Source: Clostridia bacterium
GTDB taxonomy: Bacteria; Bacillota; Clostridia; Oscillospirales; Acutalibacteraceae
DNA length: 64,000 nucleotides
NCBI GenBank assembly: GCA_017436915.1
Contig: JAFSCE010000031.1
Location: 38,756 to 102,755 of the forward strand
Reading direction: 5' to 3'
In this document: one piece after another, positions 24,781-34,043 of the stretch
How the letters are laid out: the number at the start of each line of letters is the position of its first letter
Position numbering within the stretch: position 1 is the stretch's first letter
The notes under the pieces: generated by a model
The model's input: only the letters and a program-made list of their open reading frames with translations
Told to the model about the DNA's origin: nothing
Database searches by the model: none
Program-made: the position numbers and the translations under genes

Positions 24781-25089
24781 TTAATTTCCGAAAATACCGC
24801 TTAAAACACTGTTATGACGACGTTTTTTACACGACTCCGGACCGCATAACGACATGGGATGATTCACTAAGATCGTATGCTCCCCTATTACCTCAATCTC
24901 TTTCCAACAAATCACAATATCATCATCGTGGCCAAATACCCCCAAAATTTTTGGACGCCCGTAAATCACAAGGGAAATCAATTGTGCAGTACAGGTATCA
25001 ACCTCAACGTCGTCCACACGTCCAAGTCGCATCCCATCGCAAATATTAATAACCTCTTTGTTGTGCATGTCCGTTATTCTGCAAACCAT
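24781..25089 (-). CDS. YlmC/YmxH family PRC-barrel protein
   Basis: 102-aa small protein with a single PRC-barrel: [28 protein letters not shown] followed by [14 protein letters not shown] and the strand [18 protein letters not shown]. Relatives are called YlmC or YmxH sporulation proteins and are usually next to sigG, as here, although here sigG points the other way. AGGAG lies 9 bases before the ATG. Function is unknown; the PRC-barrel suggests RNA or protein binding. Its C-terminal Cys-rich tail ([13 protein letters not shown]) is unusual. Confidence 0.85.
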   Translation of the reverse strand: MVCRITDMHNKEVINICDGMRLGRVDDVEVDTCTAQLISLVIYGRPKILGVFGHDDDIVICWKEIEVIGEHTILVNHPMSLCGPESCKKRRHNSVLSGIFGN

Positions 25090-25161
25090 TTACCATCACT
25101 CCTATACCATTATACTTATTCGTTGTGCCGCGGAAAAATGAATAGTTTCCAATCATTTACT

Positions 25162-25191
25162 GAATCCCTGCAAAAAAACCGGGTCATACTC
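25162..25191 (+). promoter_or_regulatory. Possible sigma-F/sigma-G promoter of sigG
   Basis: GAATC (25162-25166), 18-base spacer and CATACTC (25185-25191) approximate the Bacillus sigma-G consensus GHATR and CATAMTA. It ends about 20-35 bases before the sigG start codon. The match is partial, so this is tentative. Confidence 0.4.
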
Positions 25192-25225
25192 AGTGTGCAT
25201 GTAGAATAAAGGAGTGACCGGTGGT

Positions 25226-25993
25226 TTGTATAACAAAGTGGAAATATGCGGCGTAAACACCTCAACGCTTAAAGTATTAAGCGAGCGGGAAAAAATGGCA
25301 CTTCTCAAACGCACAAAAGAAGGTGACAAACAAGCTCGCGAAGAACTGGTGAACGGAAACTTGCGTCTTGTTCTCAGTGTCATCCAACGCTTTACACAGC
25401 GCGGTGAAAATTTGGACGATCTTTTTCAAGTGGGATGCATCGGTCTTATTAAATCTATCGATAACTTCGATATTTCACAAAACGTCCGTTTTTCAACCTA
25501 TGCCGTGCCCATGATCATTGGCGAAATACGCCGGTATTTACGTGACAATAACGCTATTCGCATCAGCCGAAGCATGCGAGATACCGCCTACAAGGCGATG
25601 CAGGCAAAAGAACTTTTAACCAATCAAATGAACCGCGAACCAACGATCGAAGAGATTGCCGCCCAAATGGACGCGCCGAAAGAAGACGTTGTGTTGGCAT
25701 TGGAGGCAATCGTTGAGCCGGTATCCTTGTATGAGCCGATCTACTCTGATGGCGGGGATACCATCTATATTATGGATCAGATCGGCGATGGCGACGATGA
25801 TAATAGCTGGTTAGATGAACTCGCGTTAAAAGAAGCCATTCGTAATCTAAACGAGCGAGAAAAACGCATCCTAAACCTCCGTTTCTTCAAAGGGATGACT
25901 CAGATTGAAGTGTCAGCGGAAATCGGCATTTCTCAAGCACAAGTATCCCGATTGGAAAAAGGTGCTTTGGATCGCATTAAAAAGCAGCTTTAA
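25226..25993 (+). CDS. sigG: RNA polymerase sporulation sigma factor SigG
   Basis: Late forespore sigma factor. The N-terminus NKVEICGVNTSTLKVLSE is diagnostic of SigG (it holds the motif bound by CsfB/SpoIIAB). Region 2 follows with RLVLSVIQRF and DDLFQVGCIGLIKSIDNFD, then regions 3 and 4 with MTQIEVSAEIGISQAQVSRLEKGAL. The start is unsure: a GTG at 25214 overlaps the AAAGGAG site, so I prefer the TTG at 25226, giving 255 aa. It lies tail to tail with sigE, with one base between the stop codons, in the reverse of its usual orientation. Confidence 0.95.
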   Translation: MYNKVEICGVNTSTLKVLSEREKMALLKRTKEGDKQAREELVNGNLRLVLSVIQRFTQRGENLDDLFQVGCIGLIKSIDNFDISQNVRFSTYAVPMIIGEIRRYLRDNNAIRISRSMRDTAYKAMQAKELLTNQMNREPTIEEIAAQMDAPKEDVVLALEAIVEPVSLYEPIYSDGGDTIYIMDQIGDGDDDNSWLDELALKEAIRNLNEREKRILNLRFFKGMTQIEVSAEIGISQAQVSRLEKGALDRIKKQL

Positions 25994-25994
25994 T

Positions 25995-26714
25995 CTATCC
26001 AGCTCGCTCAATATCCCTACGCAATCGCTTGATGATCTTTTTTTCAAGACGAGATATATAAGACTGTGAGATTCCAAGAAGATCAGCCACTTCCTTTTGC
26101 GTATGTTCTTGTTCCCCACCGATCCCGAATCGTAACCGCATAATCGTCTGTTCTCGTTGCGACAAATGCGAAACACATTCTAACAAAAGATCCCGTTCTG
26201 CCTCCTGCTCAACGCCACGATTTACCACGTCAGGATCACTTCCCAAAATATCGGATAACAATAACTCATTACCATCCCAATCGACGTTCAGCGGCTCGTC
26301 AATAGAAAGCTCGTTACGTATTTGCGCATTCTTTCTCAAATACATTAATATTTCGTTTTCAATGCAGCGAGACGAATACGTAGCCAATTTAATGTTCTTT
26401 TCCGGACAGAAGGTCCTCACCGCTTTAATAAGACCGATTGTACCGATAGAAATCAGATCCTCGATGCCAACACCTGAATTTTCAAACTTTCGAGCGATAT
26501 ACACGACCAAACGGAGATTATGGGTGATGAGCTGGTCTCTCGCCTCATCACTTCCCTCACCTGCTTGTATCAACATCTCTCGTTCTTCTTCGACCGATAG
26601 AGGAGCCGGAAGAGCATCCGTGCCGTTAATATAATACACACCTTCGCACAGCTTCTTCATCTGTAAAGCGAAGAACCTTTTCACAAAAAATCTTAGTCGT
26701 TGCCACCATTTCAT
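25995..26714 (-). CDS. sigE: RNA polymerase sporulation sigma factor SigE, pro-form
   Basis: 239-aa early mother-cell sigma factor made as an inactive precursor. The first about 27 residues ([15 protein letters not shown]...) are basic and hydrophobic, the pro-sequence removed by SpoIIGA; the site precedes [14 protein letters not shown]. Core blocks [32 protein letters not shown] and [20 protein letters not shown] match sigma-E closely. It starts 1 base after the spoIIGA stop, so the protease and its substrate are co-translated. The 3' end abuts the convergent sigG gene. Confidence 0.96.
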   Translation of the reverse strand: MKWWQRLRFFVKRFFALQMKKLCEGVYYINGTDALPAPLSVEEEREMLIQAGEGSDEARDQLITHNLRLVVYIARKFENSGVGIEDLISIGTIGLIKAVRTFCPEKNIKLATYSSRCIENEILMYLRKNAQIRNELSIDEPLNVDWDGNELLLSDILGSDPDVVNRGVEQEAERDLLLECVSHLSQREQTIMRLRFGIGGEQEHTQKEVADLLGISQSYISRLEKKIIKRLRRDIERAG

Positions 26715-26715
26715 A

Positions 26716-27582
26716 TTAAGCCCAACCTTCCATTACATCACTGCCGACAAGCGCTTGATAACCACCCCGTCCCAAACTGTTGGACAAGGCAACGTAAGTT
26801 CCGCTAATATCGTGACGCTTACTGTCATTCGACTCTATCGTCAAACACCGCGGTACAAAAGCCGGAAGCAATCCCTCTTCGCCAAGCGAACGGTAGGGAA
26901 TCACTCGTACACGCGTGCACACGGCTTCTGCCGGTTGATCTGCGTAACACAGAACGGCTTTATGTTCTTGCGATAAATACGGTCCTATAACTCCTTGTTC
27001 AACGATTATCACCGGTTTTCCCGAAAAGGGCTCCGTCAAATGCATACCGGTATCGTATAAAGCGCGACATTCGCAAATTCCATTCCCGTCATCAATACGC
27101 AGCATAAATACATATCCAAACGGCGCTCGTTTTCGTGTTATGTACTCGTATAAATGAATTATTGCATAGCTGACAACAGCAAAGAAGGTTAACGTCAAAG
27201 GCGAAATATCAAAATAGACAACGCCGTTATATGCGTAAAAAACTTCACTTTTCGTAAGCGACCAAAGAACCGAAACAAGTCCCGAAAACAAAGCCGAAAT
27301 TACATAAAAGACAAGTACTTGCTTTAAAAAAACGGAAACTTTGGAAAAGGGAAACGTAATCTTTATCAGTATGCAAGCGCTCGCAAAATGCAATACTAAC
27401 AGCAGTAAAGTGGGCGCCGTTGTCAAAAAAATCATGCAAGCGCTTACACCGCCGAACAAACCGCCGAACAGCACCCTAACTCGCTTTGGTGTTAGACGTA
27501 AAATACGCGCAGTAGCTAATAACAGCAAATAATCGATCACTAAATTCACGGCAATCAATATATCCAAATATATGACTGGCAT
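26716..27582 (-). CDS. spoIIGA: Sporulation sigma-E factor-processing peptidase
   Basis: 288-aa membrane aspartic protease that cleaves pro-sigma-E in the mother cell. The N-terminal half has five membrane helices beginning [22 protein letters not shown]; the C-terminal half is the protease domain with the catalytic Asp in [21 protein letters not shown] (about residue 177) and the closing [10 protein letters not shown]. The ATG at 27582 follows GAGGGG; a GTG three codons earlier overlaps that site. First gene of a spoIIGA-sigE operon that probably depends on Spo0A. Confidence 0.94.
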   Translation of the reverse strand: MPVIYLDILIAVNLVIDYLLLLATARILRLTPKRVRVLFGGLFGGVSACMIFLTTAPTLLLLVLHFASACILIKITFPFSKVSVFLKQVLVFYVISALFSGLVSVLWSLTKSEVFYAYNGVVYFDISPLTLTFFAVVSYAIIHLYEYITRKRAPFGYVFMLRIDDGNGICECRALYDTGMHLTEPFSGKPVIIVEQGVIGPYLSQEHKAVLCYADQPAEAVCTRVRVIPYRSLGEEGLLPAFVPRCLTIESNDSKRHDISGTYVALSNSLGRGGYQALVGSDVMEGWA

Positions 27583-27603
27583 GCGTTTCACCCCTCGCTT
27601 CCC

Positions 27604-27637
27604 ATTATACGAAAATCGGATGACGGATTCTGGCGAA
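27604..27637 (-). promoter_or_regulatory. Putative Spo0A-dependent promoter of spoIIGA-sigE
   Basis: A TATAAT -10 (27604-27609) has no good -35 at 17 bases. Instead a 0A-box-like TGGCGAA (27631-27637) and a weaker TGACGGA (27621-27627) lie 10 bp apart in the -35 area. Spo0A-activated spoIIG promoters have just this plan of tandem 0A boxes and a long spacer. Boxes are judged against the consensus TGNCGAA. Confidence 0.45.
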
Positions 27638-27669
27638 GACGCACGGTGTATAGAAAAGTTTCCGAGATA

Positions 27670-27698
27670 TTGAAAATCATGGTAAAATGCGTTACAAT
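27670..27698 (+). promoter_or_regulatory. Sigma-A promoter of the LemA/TPM operon
   Basis: TTGAAA (27670-27675), 17-base spacer and TACAAT (27693-27698), 30 bases before the lemA start codon. Confidence 0.7.
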
Positions 27699-27728
27699 AT
27701 AACTATCCTAATGAAAAGAGGTTACCTT

Positions 27729-28295
27729 ATGAAAAAGAAAACGATCGTGATCGTCCTTGTGATTCTTGCCGTTATCGGCCTGTTTGTCGGTCTGTTTGTC
27801 GGATCATACAATTCACTGGTTGAAGCAGATGAAGATACAAATGAAAAGTTTGCGACCGTGGATACCATGCTCACCCGTCGCGCCGATCTGATCCCTAATC
27901 TTGTCAGCACCGTAAAGGGTTACGCAGCACACGAGGAGGAAATCTTTACGGCCCTTGCCAATGCCCGTGCCAAGCTTGCCGGCAGTACGACGGCAGACGA
28001 AACGCTTGAAGCCAATGCTGAACTGGAATCCGCTCTGAGCCGTTTGTTGGTGGTTGTCGAAAACTATCCCGACCTGAAAGCAAGCACGCAATTTACCGCC
28101 TTACAGGATCAACTGGAGGGCGCCGAAAACCGCATCGCCACGGCGCGCGTGGACTACAACGAAGCCGTTGGTGAATATAACAAGAAAATTCGCCGTTTCC
28201 CCGCAAGCATTATTGCCGGTATGTTTGGGTTTGAGAAAAAAACTATGTACGAGGCGCCGGAAAGCGATTTAGACGCGCCGATAGTAGAATTCTGA
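27729..28295 (+). CDS. lemA: LemA family protein
   Basis: 188-aa protein with an N-terminal membrane anchor (about 4-26) and the LemA four-helix domain: YNSLVEADEDTNEKFATVDTMLTRRADLIPNLVSTVKGYAAHEEE, then LSRLLVVVENYPDLKAST, ATARVDYNEAVGEYNKKIRRFP, all family signatures. The helices face the outside or periplasm-like space. Function is unresolved in bacteria. AAGAGG precedes the ATG at 27729. It is 4 bases from a TPM-domain gene, the usual partner. Confidence 0.93.
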   Translation: MKKKTIVIVLVILAVIGLFVGLFVGSYNSLVEADEDTNEKFATVDTMLTRRADLIPNLVSTVKGYAAHEEEIFTALANARAKLAGSTTADETLEANAELESALSRLLVVVENYPDLKASTQFTALQDQLEGAENRIATARVDYNEAVGEYNKKIRRFPASIIAGMFGFEKKTMYEAPESDLDAPIVEF

Positions 28296-28299
28296 TACT

Positions 28300-29052
28300 A
28301 TGAAAAAGGTAATTGCACTCACACTGTTCCTGATAACTGTCTTTGTCTTTCCGGTAACGGCACTCACCGTTTCCGTGCAACCTACCGATCAATTTTTCGT
28401 GAACGATTACGCAAACGTCATTGACAACAGTGCGGAAAATGATATACTTGCTGCCGGTGTTCAGTTGTATCAAAAAACCGGTGCTCAAGTGGTTGTTGTC
28501 ACGTTGGACACCATTGACGGCGCCGATATTCAAGAATACGGTGTGCAGCTCGGGCGCGCTTGGGGTGTCGGTGATGAAGAAAAAGACAACGGTATTGTCC
28601 TCATTTTGGCAATGGAAGAACGTGAGGTCGGAATCTCGGTTGGATACGGTTTAGAAGGTGCCGTAACCGATATGCAGTCCGGCATCATTTTAGATACTTA
28701 CGCTCTTCCCTATTTCCAAGAAGATAACTTTTCAGAAGGGCTGGTTGCGGCATACGACGCCCTTATCAACGAAGTATATCTGGAATACGGCCTGGAAGCC
28801 GACCCCAATTATGTCCCCGTTGACGAATTGGAAGATGATTCAATGGGGTCTACCTTCTCTTTGATCATGCTCCTTGTATTTCTGTGTGTTGTCAGCACGG
28901 TAATGCGCCGAACACGACGTCTTCATCCCGGCTTTTTCTTTTTTCCCACGGGTGGCGGCAACTTCCATCACCACAGCGGTGGAGGAGGATTCGGCGGTTT
29001 CCGAGGAGGCGGAGGCAGCTTCGGTGGCGGCGGTGCTTCCCGCGGATTTTAA
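28300..29052 (+). CDS. TPM domain (YgcG-like) membrane protein
   Basis: 250-aa protein: signal peptide (about 1-22), an extracellular TPM domain with FVNDYANVID, TGAQVVVVTLDTIDG, VLILAMEEREVGISVGYGLEG and LDTYALPYF, a membrane helix (about 187-204), and a glycine-rich tail (GGGGFGGFRGGGGSFGGGGASRGF) ending in RGF. This layout matches YgcG-type proteins next to LemA. TPM domains have been linked to photosystem repair in plants and to membrane processes in bacteria. The two genes form a closed operon with promoter and terminator. Confidence 0.92.
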   Translation: MKKVIALTLFLITVFVFPVTALTVSVQPTDQFFVNDYANVIDNSAENDILAAGVQLYQKTGAQVVVVTLDTIDGADIQEYGVQLGRAWGVGDEEKDNGIVLILAMEEREVGISVGYGLEGAVTDMQSGIILDTYALPYFQEDNFSEGLVAAYDALINEVYLEYGLEADPNYVPVDELEDDSMGSTFSLIMLLVFLCVVSTVMRRTRRLHPGFFFFPTGGGNFHHHSGGGGFGGFRGGGGSFGGGGASRGF

Positions 29053-29055
29053 CGC

Positions 29056-29090
29056 AAAAAGCGCAGACTATGAAAAAGTCTGCGCTTTTT
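29056..29090 (+). terminator. Terminator of the LemA/TPM operon
   Basis: A 14-bp stem (29056-29069 with 29077-29090), extendable by ACGC/GCGT around it, begins right after the stop codon and has a T run. Confidence 0.85.
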
Positions 29091-29172
29091 TGCGTCGAAA
29101 AAAGTCTTTATTTTTCACGAGCAACACTATATAATAACAGTATCAACATCAGATTCATTCGGAGGAATGATC

Positions 29173-30456
29173 ATGAACAGTACACAAACCATTCTCAACA
29201 AACTGCACAGCGGTACGTTTGATGCTCTTTTTGAAAAGCTGTACGGACAGGCAGCGGTTGCTTCGCAGCGAGATCGGTACATAGACGCCGTTAACAGCTA
29301 TACCGCTTTGTATGGCGAGGAAGAAGATTTATGGCTGTTTTCCGCACCGGGACGCACCGAAATTGGCGGTAACCACACCGACCATAATCATGGATGTGTC
29401 CTGGCAGGTAGTGTAAATCTCGATGTTATTGCTGTCGCCGCGCCAACAAAAGACCATTGCATTTGCGTAAAATCGGCCGGTTACGATATGGACACAATTG
29501 ATCTAGCTGATTTGCAAGTCAACCAAACGCAATACAACCGTTCTGCCGCGTTGATTCGTGGTGTTGCCGATCGGTTTTGTCAATTAGGTTATACAGTCAA
29601 TGGTTTCCGCGCTTATACGGTTTCTAATGTTCTTAAAGGTTCCGGACTTTCCTCCTCTGCCGCGTTTGAGGTGCTTATTGGCACCATCCTCAACCACATG
29701 TTTAATAACGGTACGGTAGATCCGATAGAGATCGCTAAAATTGCTCAATATGCGGAAAACGTACATTTCGGCAAGCCCTGCGGCTTGATGGATCAAATGG
29801 CTTCTTCGGTCGGCGGTATCATCACCATTGATTTTGCCGATCCCGAATCGCCGATCGTCGAGACGGTTGATTTTGATTTTTCTCAAAGCGGGCATCACTT
29901 GAGCATTGTTGACGTTGGCGGTAATCACGCTGATCTTACCGGCGAATATGCCGATATTACCGACGAAATGAAAGCAATTTCTCGTGAACTGGGTGTTTCC
30001 TTTCTACGTGAGACAAACTATGAGGAACTGCTTACAAAAATTTCTTCCCTGCGCAAAGTTTGCGGTGACCGCGCTGTTTTACGTGCATTTCACTTTTTAG
30101 CCGAAAATGATCGCGTTCAAAAAGAGGTAGCCGCGCTGAAACAGGGAGATTTTGAAACGTTTAAACGGCTAATCATTGAATCCGGACACTCCTCCTTTGA
30201 ATACCTGCAAAATATCTACGCTAACGCTGCAGTAAATTGTCAAGGAATTTCATTAGCACTTGCGCTTGCGCAACGTGTGCTTAATGGAAAAGGTGCTTGG
30301 CGTGTTCACGGCGGTGGATTCGGCGGCACCACACAAAATTTTGTACCGATTCAGCTTGTTGAGGAATTTACCAAAACAATGGAAACCGTCTTTGGAAAGG
30401 GCTCGTGTCACATACTTTCCATCCGTCCCCTCGGTGGAGTTTGTGTTTCTAAATAA
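29173..30456 (+). CDS. galK: Galactokinase
   Basis: 427-aa GHMP-family kinase that makes galactose 1-phosphate in the Leloir pathway. It has the galactokinase signature GRTEIGGNHTDHNHG (about 60-74), the phosphate loop GSGLSSSAAFE (about 160), the catalytic Asp in CGLMDQMASSVGG and the C-terminal GGGFGGTTQNFVP. GGAGG lies 7 bases before the ATG at 29173; another ATG two codons upstream is too close. A TATAAT at 29130-29135 is a likely -10. No other gal gene is adjacent. Confidence 0.94.
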   Translation: MNSTQTILNKLHSGTFDALFEKLYGQAAVASQRDRYIDAVNSYTALYGEEEDLWLFSAPGRTEIGGNHTDHNHGCVLAGSVNLDVIAVAAPTKDHCICVKSAGYDMDTIDLADLQVNQTQYNRSAALIRGVADRFCQLGYTVNGFRAYTVSNVLKGSGLSSSAAFEVLIGTILNHMFNNGTVDPIEIAKIAQYAENVHFGKPCGLMDQMASSVGGIITIDFADPESPIVETVDFDFSQSGHHLSIVDVGGNHADLTGEYADITDEMKAISRELGVSFLRETNYEELLTKISSLRKVCGDRAVLRAFHFLAENDRVQKEVAALKQGDFETFKRLIIESGHSSFEYLQNIYANAAVNCQGISLALALAQRVLNGKGAWRVHGGGFGGTTQNFVPIQLVEEFTKTMETVFGKGSCHILSIRPLGGVCVSK

Positions 30457-30466
30457 AAGTTTAGCA

Positions 30467-30501
30467 AAAAGGCGGTGTATCTTTGCGATACACCGCCTTT
30501 T
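30467..30501. terminator. Bidirectional terminator between galK and livF
   Basis: A perfect 15-bp stem (30467-30481 with 30487-30501) with a 5-nt loop lies between the convergent stop codons at 30456 and 30511. Confidence 0.88.
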
Positions 30502-30510
30502 AATATTGTT

Positions 30511-31221
30511 TTAACCGCCCAAATAGGCCTTTTTAACCATGTCGCTTTTAAGCAACTCGTCACCTGTGCCGGACAGTACGATTTGCCCGTTTTCCAACAC
30601 ATACGCGCGGTCAGAAATCGCCAGTGATTTACCGGCATTCTGCTCAACAAGCAAAATCGTCGTACCGTTCTTCTGAAAATTCTTAATAATTTCAAACACT
30701 TGGTCAACAAGCAACGGAGATAATCCCATGGAGGGCTCATCCAACATCAGCAGTTCGGGATGACTCATCATCGCACGGCCCATGGCGAGCATTTGCTGTT
30801 CGCCGCCGGAAAGTGTACCGGCAACTTGCTTTTTACGCTCGCCGAGACGCGGAAACCATTCGTAAATCTCCTCAATGTCGCGCTTGATCTTCGCCTTGCT
30901 CTTTTCAGTGTAAGCACCCATCAAGAGATTTTCGTACACCGTCAATTCCTGGAACACACGGCGGCCTTCCGGCACCTGTGTCATACCCAAATGCACAATG
31001 CTATGGCAAGGTTTTTTGGTAATATCCACGCCGTTGTAAACAACCGTTCCGCTCTTGCTGGGGATCAAACCCATAACGCTTTGCATCGTGGTGGTCTTAC
31101 CGGCACCGTTGGCGCCGATCAAAGTTACAATTTCACCTTTGTTTACATCAAAACTGATTCCCTTAAGCGCTTGGATCACGCCGTAAAACACGGTCAAATC
31201 TTTTACTTCCAATAATGCCAT
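30511..31221 (-). CDS. livF: Branched-chain amino acid ABC transporter ATPase LivF
   Basis: 236-aa ATPase: LEVKDLTVFYGVIQALKGISFDV, Walker A GANGAGKTTT, signature LSGGEQQMLAMGRAMM, Walker B LLMLDEPSMGLSPLL and ILLVEQNAGKSLAISDRAYVLENGQIV, all LivF-specific. I start it at the ATG at 31221, 4 bases after the livG stop; longer in-frame forms run into livG. Last gene of a five-gene liv operon. Confidence 0.95.
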   Translation of the reverse strand: MALLEVKDLTVFYGVIQALKGISFDVNKGEIVTLIGANGAGKTTTMQSVMGLIPSKSGTVVYNGVDITKKPCHSIVHLGMTQVPEGRRVFQELTVYENLLMGAYTEKSKAKIKRDIEEIYEWFPRLGERKKQVAGTLSGGEQQMLAMGRAMMSHPELLMLDEPSMGLSPLLVDQVFEIIKNFQKNGTTILLVEQNAGKSLAISDRAYVLENGQIVLSGTGDELLKSDMVKKAYLGG

Positions 31222-31225
31222 GTCA

Positions 31226-31996
31226 TCAGCCTCCAATATACGCTTTGATAACTTCAGGGTCGTTGAGTGCTTCGGCAGGTGTGCCTTGCGCCAACATCGT
31301 ACCAAAGTTCAAAACCGTAACTTCATCACACAGACCGGAAACGAATTTCATGTCGTGCTCGATCAACAAAATTGTCATATCGAAGTTGTCACGGATATAG
31401 CGAATGATGTTCATCAAGTCTTCCGTTTCGTGGGGGTTCATACCGGCAGCCGGCTCATCTAACAAAAGAAGCTTTGGGTTGGTAGCAAGCGCGCGAGCGA
31501 TTTCCAGTTTGCGCTGTTTACCATACGGCAAATTACAAGAGAGATTGTTTCGCTCATCTTCCAAATTGAAAATGCGTAAAATCTCTTTTGCGCGTTCGCG
31601 CATCTTCTTTTCGCTCTTATAATATCCCGGCAGACGGAACATACTGGTAAAGGGATTGCACTTGAATTCCGGCTGATTGTGCAGACCGACCATCACGTTA
31701 CGAATCACGCTCATGTTGTTAAACAAGCGGATATTTTGGAAGGTACGTGCAATTCCTTTATGGTTAATTATTTCCTGCTTCTTGCCGGTGAGCTCCTCGC
31801 CCTCCAAATAGAAAGAACCGGTAGTCGGCGCGTATACGCCGGTCAACATATTAAAGACGGTTGTTTTACCTGCACCGTTGGGGCCGACCAAACCGTATAA
31901 CTGCCGTTTACGAATTTTCAGATTCAGGTTTTGAACCGCGTGCAGTCCGCCGAAGGAGATACCCAGATCTTTCGTTTCCAAAACGATATCTGACAT
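31226..31996 (-). CDS. livG: Branched-chain amino acid ABC transporter ATPase LivG
   Basis: 256-aa ATPase with LivG features: LETKDLGISFGGLHAVQNLNL, Walker A GPNGAGKTTVFNMLTGVY, the family-specific GIARTFQNIRLFNNMSVIRNVMVG, signature LPYGKQRKLEIARAL (YGxQR form usual in LivG), LLLDEPAAGMNPHE, and LLIEHDMKFV. Its ATG shares the final A of the livM stop codon, so translation is coupled. Confidence 0.95.
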   Translation of the reverse strand: MSDIVLETKDLGISFGGLHAVQNLNLKIRKRQLYGLVGPNGAGKTTVFNMLTGVYAPTTGSFYLEGEELTGKKQEIINHKGIARTFQNIRLFNNMSVIRNVMVGLHNQPEFKCNPFTSMFRLPGYYKSEKKMRERAKEILRIFNLEDERNNLSCNLPYGKQRKLEIARALATNPKLLLLDEPAAGMNPHETEDLMNIIRYIRDNFDMTILLIEHDMKFVSGLCDEVTVLNFGTMLAQGTPAEALNDPEVIKAYIGG

Positions 31997-33144
31997 TAGT
32001 CGTCCCCCCCATCTTTTGAGCTTTTATCCGGTTCATAGTTTGTCGGTGTAACATCGACCGACAACAGTTCATCCATCTGTATCTTGGTCGGCACACGATC
32101 CCAAGCCGCGGCATCATCCTTGATTCTTTCGGGTGAATGTTTTCTTTCAAAAATGCGACGGAAATTCAGTTTTTCCTTAATGGGACGGAACACCGGTGCA
32201 TTGTTGAACAGAACCACAACAATCAAAATGATAGCATAAATCAACAGCTTCAGAGCCGCCAAATTACCGGTCAACTCATTTTGAAGCACAAAGTTCACAT
32301 ACGTGATAAGCGTAGCTGCTAAAATAGAGCCCGTGATATTACCCATGCCGCCGAGCACAACCATAACCAGTATTTCAATGGAGTAGTTGTACGAGAAGAA
32401 CGAATACATAACGGGAGTGGTTTGATGGCCGTATAACACACCGGCAACACCGGCAAAGAAGGCAGCAAAGACAAACACAAACAGTTTGTAGTAGGTAACG
32501 TTGATACCCATGGCTTTCGCCGCGATCTCGTTATCACGGATAGCGGTGATCGCGCGACCGTGTTTACTGCGGATCAGGTTTTGTGTCACCACCAACGTGA
32601 TCAACACAACAATAAACGAAATAATCAACAGCGTGGGCTTTGTGGAACTGAAAATTTTGTTAACGATCAAGCCCTTTGCGCCGCCAAAATACGGCAGGTT
32701 TTTAAAGATGTTACGGACGATCTCACCGAATGCCAGAGTGGCAATCGCCAAGTAGTCACCTTTAAGGCGAAGTGCGGGCAAACCAATGATAAAGCCAAAG
32801 AATGCTGCTACCAGACCGCCCACAAACATCGTAATGATCAAAACAAGAACGGGACTGTCGATAACACTGTTTAAGTAATTGGCAATATAGCAGCCAATAT
32901 ACGCACCGACGCACATAAAGCCGGCATGACCGAGACTGAGTTCGCCCAAAAAGCCAACGACCAAGTTAAGAGAAACGGCCAATATAATGCTATAGGCAAC
33001 ACGGTTTAAGAGAGAAACGTCGCTGCGTCCAAGTGCATCGGCAAAACTGAGAATAACAACCAAAACAAGTGCAACGGCTGCGATGATCCAGTTGATGTGG
33101 TGATGCAACTTGAAAGAGGAACGCTTTGTTTTTAAATTACCCAT
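31996..33144 (-). CDS. livM: Branched-chain amino acid ABC transporter permease LivM
   Basis: 382-aa permease with about ten membrane helices. The family blocks AVSLNLVVGFLGELSLGHAGFMCVGAY and FGFIIGLPALRLKGDYLAIATLAFGEIVRNI are plain, as is the coupling loop SKHGRAITAIRDNEIAAKAMGI. The C-terminus carries a long charged tail (about 55 residues after the last helix, rich in Arg, Asp, Pro) that is longer than in most LivM proteins. It starts 7 bases after livH. Confidence 0.94.
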   Translation of the reverse strand: MGNLKTKRSSFKLHHHINWIIAAVALVLVVILSFADALGRSDVSLLNRVAYSIILAVSLNLVVGFLGELSLGHAGFMCVGAYIGCYIANYLNSVIDSPVLVLIITMFVGGLVAAFFGFIIGLPALRLKGDYLAIATLAFGEIVRNIFKNLPYFGGAKGLIVNKIFSSTKPTLLIISFIVVLITLVVTQNLIRSKHGRAITAIRDNEIAAKAMGINVTYYKLFVFVFAAFFAGVAGVLYGHQTTPVMYSFFSYNYSIEILVMVVLGGMGNITGSILAATLITYVNFVLQNELTGNLAALKLLIYAIILIVVVLFNNAPVFRPIKEKLNFRRIFERKHSPERIKDDAAAWDRVPTKIQMDELLSVDVTPTNYEPDKSSKDGGDD

Positions 33145-33150
33145 CGTGCA

Positions 33151-34011
33151 TCACACCTTCTCTCTTCTTCTCACGCCGAGCAAACCAATCGGTCTGACAA
33201 GCAGAATAACGATCAGCAACCCGAATTCAATTGCTGTCGTGTACGGATTGAGTACGGGGATACTGGTGCAAATTTTTTCCACTAAGCCCAATAGCACGCC
33301 ACCAACCATAGCGCCGGGGATGGAACCGATACCACCGATAACCGCTGCCGCAAAGGCCTTGATACCGGGCATGGCGCCGAGTGTCGGACTCACAGAGGGG
33401 ATTTGCAGTAAGTAGAAGAAACTGGCACAAGCCGCCAACGTGGAGCCGATAGCGAAAGTAATCATAATAATGCGATTAACGTTTACGCCCATCAATTGTG
33501 CCGCACCTTTATCTTCCGATACCGCCAACATGGCGCGACCGGTACGGGTGCATTTTACAAAGAGCGTTAACCCAACCATAAGCAGGGCGCCTACTCCCAG
33601 TGTGATCACTGTGCGCAGTTCGACCTGGAAATTTCCGATTTGAATACTACCCAAGGAAGGCAGTGTGATTGGCTGCGATTTCGAGCCAAATATCAACTGA
33701 GCCGTGCCTTGCAAGAAATAGCTGACACCGATCGCGGTAATTAAAACCGCCAACGGGGATGCCGAACGTAACGGCTTATAAGCAAGTTTTTCAACGACCA
33801 CACCTGTGACCGCACAGAGAAGAATGGAAACAACAAGGGCAAGCAATAAGTTAGTGCTCGCCAACGTAACAAAAATAGCATAAGCACCCACCATGATAAT
33901 ATCACCGTGAGCAAAGTTCAGCATTTTAGCAATGCCGTATACCATGGTGTAACCAAGTGCGATCAACGCATAGATTGCACCAAGACTGAGACCGTCTAAA
34001 ATAGTACTCAT
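33151..34011 (-). CDS. livH: Branched-chain amino acid ABC transporter permease LivH
   Basis: 286-aa permease, about eight helices. Signature LSLGAIYALIALGYTMVYGIAKMLNFAHGDIIMVGAY opens the protein, and the loop TRTGRAMLAVSEDKGAAQLMGVNVNRII couples to the ATPases. Near the end GGIGSIPGAMVGGVLLGLVE is typical. Second gene of the operon, separated from the binding-protein gene by a strong hairpin. Confidence 0.95.
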   Translation of the reverse strand: MSTILDGLSLGAIYALIALGYTMVYGIAKMLNFAHGDIIMVGAYAIFVTLASTNLLLALVVSILLCAVTGVVVEKLAYKPLRSASPLAVLITAIGVSYFLQGTAQLIFGSKSQPITLPSLGSIQIGNFQVELRTVITLGVGALLMVGLTLFVKCTRTGRAMLAVSEDKGAAQLMGVNVNRIIMITFAIGSTLAACASFFYLLQIPSVSPTLGAMPGIKAFAAAVIGGIGSIPGAMVGGVLLGLVEKICTSIPVLNPYTTAIEFGLLIVILLVRPIGLLGVRRREKV

Positions 34012-34043
34012 AACACGCTCTCCTTAGACGAGATAAGACAAGA

